A program made the position numbers and the translations under genes. From Bradyrhizobium algeriense (GTDB lineage Bacteria; Pseudomonadota; Alphaproteobacteria; Rhizobiales; Xanthobacteraceae): DNA of 64,000 nucleotides. Location of the stretch: NCBI RefSeq assembly GCF_036924595.1, contig NZ_JAZHRV010000001.1, forward strand, positions 186,001 to 250,000, written 5' to 3'. This document shows positions 62,394 to 64,000 of this stretch, piece after piece (the first letter of the stretch is position 1; each line of letters opens with the position of its first letter). The notes under the pieces were generated by a model, which searched no databases, had not been told where the DNA came from, and saw nothing but the letters and a program-made list of their open reading frames with translations.

Positions 62394-63047
62394 ATGGTAC
62401 AAAAAAGTAAAAAGCCGCCCGTGACGAAGATCGACGATCCCGTGGCGCCCAGGCGCCGCGGCCGGCCGCGCGCCTACCAGCCGGACGTCGCGCTCGGCAA
62501 GGCGCTCGATCTGTTCCGCAAGGATGGCTTCGCGGCGACCTCGCTGGACGATCTCTCTGCCGCCACCGGCATGAACCGGCCGAGCCTTTACGGCGCGTTC
62601 GGCGACAAGCGCGAACTGTTCATCAAGAGCTACCGCCGCTATCGCGAGGACGCGCGCGCGGCCATGGGCGACGTCTTCCGCGACGAGCTGCCGGTCCGCC
62701 GGCGGCTGGAGCGGATCTATGCGGTGGCGCTCGACATTTATCTTTCCGGGGAATCCGGTCCGCGCGGCTGCTTCACGGTGATGACCGCGGCCTCCGAGGC
62801 GGTGCACGATCCCGATATTCGCGCCATGGTGCTGGAAGGCTTTACCGAACTCGACAAGGCCTTTGCGGCCTGTTTCCGGCTCGCCAAGGAGAAGGGCGAG
62901 CTATCCAACAGCGCCGATCCGGTCGTGCTGGCGCAACTCGCCTCCGCCACCATTCACACTATCGCGATCCGCGCCCGCGCCAGGACGCCGCGCAAGGAGC
63001 TGGAGGCGATCGTGAACGGCGCGCTCGATGTGATGCTCGGGGCCTAG
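62394..63047 (+). CDS. TetR/AcrR-family regulator divergent from GST
   Basis: A 217-residue regulator. The DNA-binding domain is ALDLFRKDGFAATSLDDLSAATGMNRPSLYGAFGDKRELF; the C-terminal domain has the GCFTVMTAASEA segment common in the subgroup that controls oxidoreductases and GSTs. The Arg/Pro-rich N-tail (RRRGRPRAYQPDVAL) is typical. It likely regulates the divergent GST gene. Confidence 0.88.
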   Translation: MVQKSKKPPVTKIDDPVAPRRRGRPRAYQPDVALGKALDLFRKDGFAATSLDDLSAATGMNRPSLYGAFGDKRELFIKSYRRYREDARAAMGDVFRDELPVRRRLERIYAVALDIYLSGESGPRGCFTVMTAASEAVHDPDIRAMVLEGFTELDKAFAACFRLAKEKGELSNSADPVVLAQLASATIHTIAIRARARTPRKELEAIVNGALDVMLGA

Positions 63048-63065
63048 TTCCGCTTGCTCCCCTTT

Positions 63066-63189
63066 CGTGTCCCGGCCTTGAGCCGAGGCCCAAGCCCCCC
63101 GCGATTTCACTTTAGCGAAGTGGCAGTCCCCTTCCAAAGCGATCATGTCCGGTTGGCTATAGGTCTCGGCTCAAGGCCGGGACACGATC
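63066..63189. repeat. Palindromic repeat after the TetR gene
   Basis: CGTGTCCCGGCCTTGAGCCGAG and CTCGGCTCAAGGCCGGGACACG are perfect inverted arms about 80 bp apart. Likely terminator-like element following the regulator gene. Confidence 0.85.
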
Positions 63190-63279
63190 TTTTCGGGACG
63201 ATCTTTCTTTTCTGATCGCTGTCGGTTTCCGGTTTCCTCGCTCGTCTTCATGACGTTGTCCTAAATCAGGAGCTTAGAC

Positions 63280-63387
63280 ATGGCCGACCCCGTCCAGATC
63301 GTCACCCCTCATCTCGTCGTCCGCGACGCGTCCTCCAGCGTTGTGTCCGGGCTGGGAAGCGCCAACCTTACGAATTCTTTTCGCTGA
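63280..63387 (+). pseudogene. Truncated VOC/PhnB-like (glyoxalase fold) gene start
   Basis: AGGAG at 63268–63272 and ATG 63280 begin MADPVQIVTPHLVVRDASSS, the usual first strand of PhnB-like VOC proteins (VTPHLVVRDAA.AI.FY). After about 63340 the text changes to unrelated residues and stops at 63385. The 5' end of a gene survives with its ribosome site while the remainder is lost, at the boundary with the LysR gene. Confidence 0.65.
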
Positions 63388-64000
63388 CGGCCCGGGATAT
63401 CGTGACGCTTTCGGCGGTATCGGCGCAACTATCCTGGGTTTTTATGACGTCACTCAGAGTGTCGATAAAATCGCGGGTCAACCGAGACTGCAGCAGGTGG
63501 CGCGGTCGGACGAGCCTGCCCATTACCTTGACGGAAGGATGGAACGGCCGCATGACCAGATCTGCTGCCGGCATCCCCATCGTTCCGAGCCCGTCCAATA
63601 ACGCCAGACCTGCACCGGCTCGCACCAGCGCGCATGCGACTGTGGACTGTGATACCTCGATTGCAGTCTTCAACGGGACGTCTGCATCTGCAAAAACGCG
63701 TACGGCGAGGATTCCCAAAGGGAGCTGCCTGCTCAGACATATCAACCTTTCATGCTCGAGATCAGCGGGCACGACATGAAGCGTTGACGCCAACGGATGC
63801 GTGCGCGGCATGACGCATCCGAAGTCGGTGGCCCAGAGATCGCTCACAGACACGCCCGGCGCCGCGATGGAATCGATGACGAACCCCAGATCTGCCTGGT
63901 GATTGGCGACGTGCGTGGCGACTTGCAGCGCGCTCATCGACTGAAGCGTGACAACGACATCAGGCCGCGATTTGCAGAATGTTGCGACGGCCTTCGGAAG
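63368..64000 (-). CDS. LysR-family regulator, C-terminal part (runs off the window)
   Basis: Only the effector-binding domain is inside the window; the reading continues in frame to base 64000 (LPKAVATFCKSRPDVVVTLQ), so the DNA-binding N-terminus lies beyond. Visible LysR text: VATHVANHQADLGFVIDS, CVMPRTHPLAS, ERLICLSRQ, VSQSTVACALVRAGAGLALLDGLG. The gene ends by overlapping the truncated VOC ORF. Target and ligand unknown. Confidence 0.8.
   Translation of the reverse strand, partial: LPKAVATFCKSRPDVVVTLQSMSALQVATHVANHQADLGFVIDSIAAPGVSVSDLWATDFGCVMPRTHPLASTLHVVPADLEHERLICLSRQLPLGILAVRVFADADVPLKTAIEVSQSTVACALVRAGAGLALLDGLGTMGMPAADLVMRPFHPSVKVMGRLVRPRHLLQSRLTRDFIDTLSDVIKTQDSCADTAESVTISRAVSEKNS

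Noticed and set aside
1..64000. CRISPR arrays, prophage, tRNA genes and riboswitches
   Set aside because: No regularly spaced repeats, phage structural genes, cloverleaf-like sequences or known riboswitch cores were recognised; a dedicated scan (tRNAscan, Infernal, CRISPR finder) would be needed to exclude them fully.

Overview
The window is a high-GC alphaproteobacterial chromosome segment. Gene content and order point to the Bradyrhizobium/Rhodopseudomonas group (Nitrobacteraceae): an rcdA-like gene beside rpmE and an ABC exporter, zapA–6S RNA–fthC, a tkt–gap–pgk–fba cluster, yebC–ruvC–ruvA–ruvB–ybgC, and many short palindromic intergenic repeats typical of that lineage. The assignment rests on recognition, not on a search.

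Layout. 1–2.7 kb: galU converging on a membrane diguanylate cyclase. 2.8–7.6 kb: a small DUF7662-like protein, a PCuAC copper chaperone, and a PQQ alcohol dehydrogenase (with the Asp-x-Asp signature of lanthanide enzymes) in an operon with a c-type cytochrome and a periplasmic protein. 7.8–13.6 kb: an L,D-transpeptidase, a large PAS/GGDEF/EAL protein with a degenerate GGDEF site, and a quinone oxidoreductase. 13.6–18.5 kb: DUF1192 gene, a candidate CtrA-linked small RNA, an rcdA-like gene, a dead IS481-type element, rpmE and an ABC exporter. 18.5–27.1 kb: a GNAT, a MotA/MotB-like pair, a CFA-synthase-like methyltransferase and an RND efflux pair.

27–31.4 kb is an accessory patch: a Sel1 protein, gene remnants (CorC-like, pyrophosphatase-like, IS5-like), repeats, and one intact two-gene cassette of a nucleotidyltransferase and a metallophosphoesterase. 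31.4–40.9 kb, leftward: tkt, gap, pgk, class II and class I fructose-bisphosphate aldolases, a thiamine-phosphate-synthase-like gene, a Sel1 protein and an inositol-phosphatase gene. 41.2–45 kb: DUF4164, zapA, a frameshifted DUF559 gene bounded by repeats, 6S RNA, fthC, a ymdB-like phosphodiesterase and an exported protein. 45–52.5 kb: a PaoABC-type molybdenum hydroxylase operon and two paralogous soluble chemoreceptors, one carrying PilZ, plus the tail of a third.

52.7–60.5 kb: yebC, ruvC, ruvA, ruvB and ybgC, with two membrane-protein genes, a cytidine-deaminase-like gene and chimeric ruvB-head/ruvA-tail scraps between ruvA and ruvB. The tol-pal genes that often follow ybgC are absent. 60.5–64 kb: a DUF1348 gene with a TetR regulator under a palindromic operator, a divergent GST/TetR pair, a truncated VOC gene and the C-terminal part of a LysR regulator that runs off the window.

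Two themes recur. Cyclic-di-GMP signalling appears three times (cyclase, EAL protein, PilZ chemoreceptor). The other is genome wear: repeats, remnants and duplicated gene ends. No CRISPR array, prophage or tRNA gene was seen.
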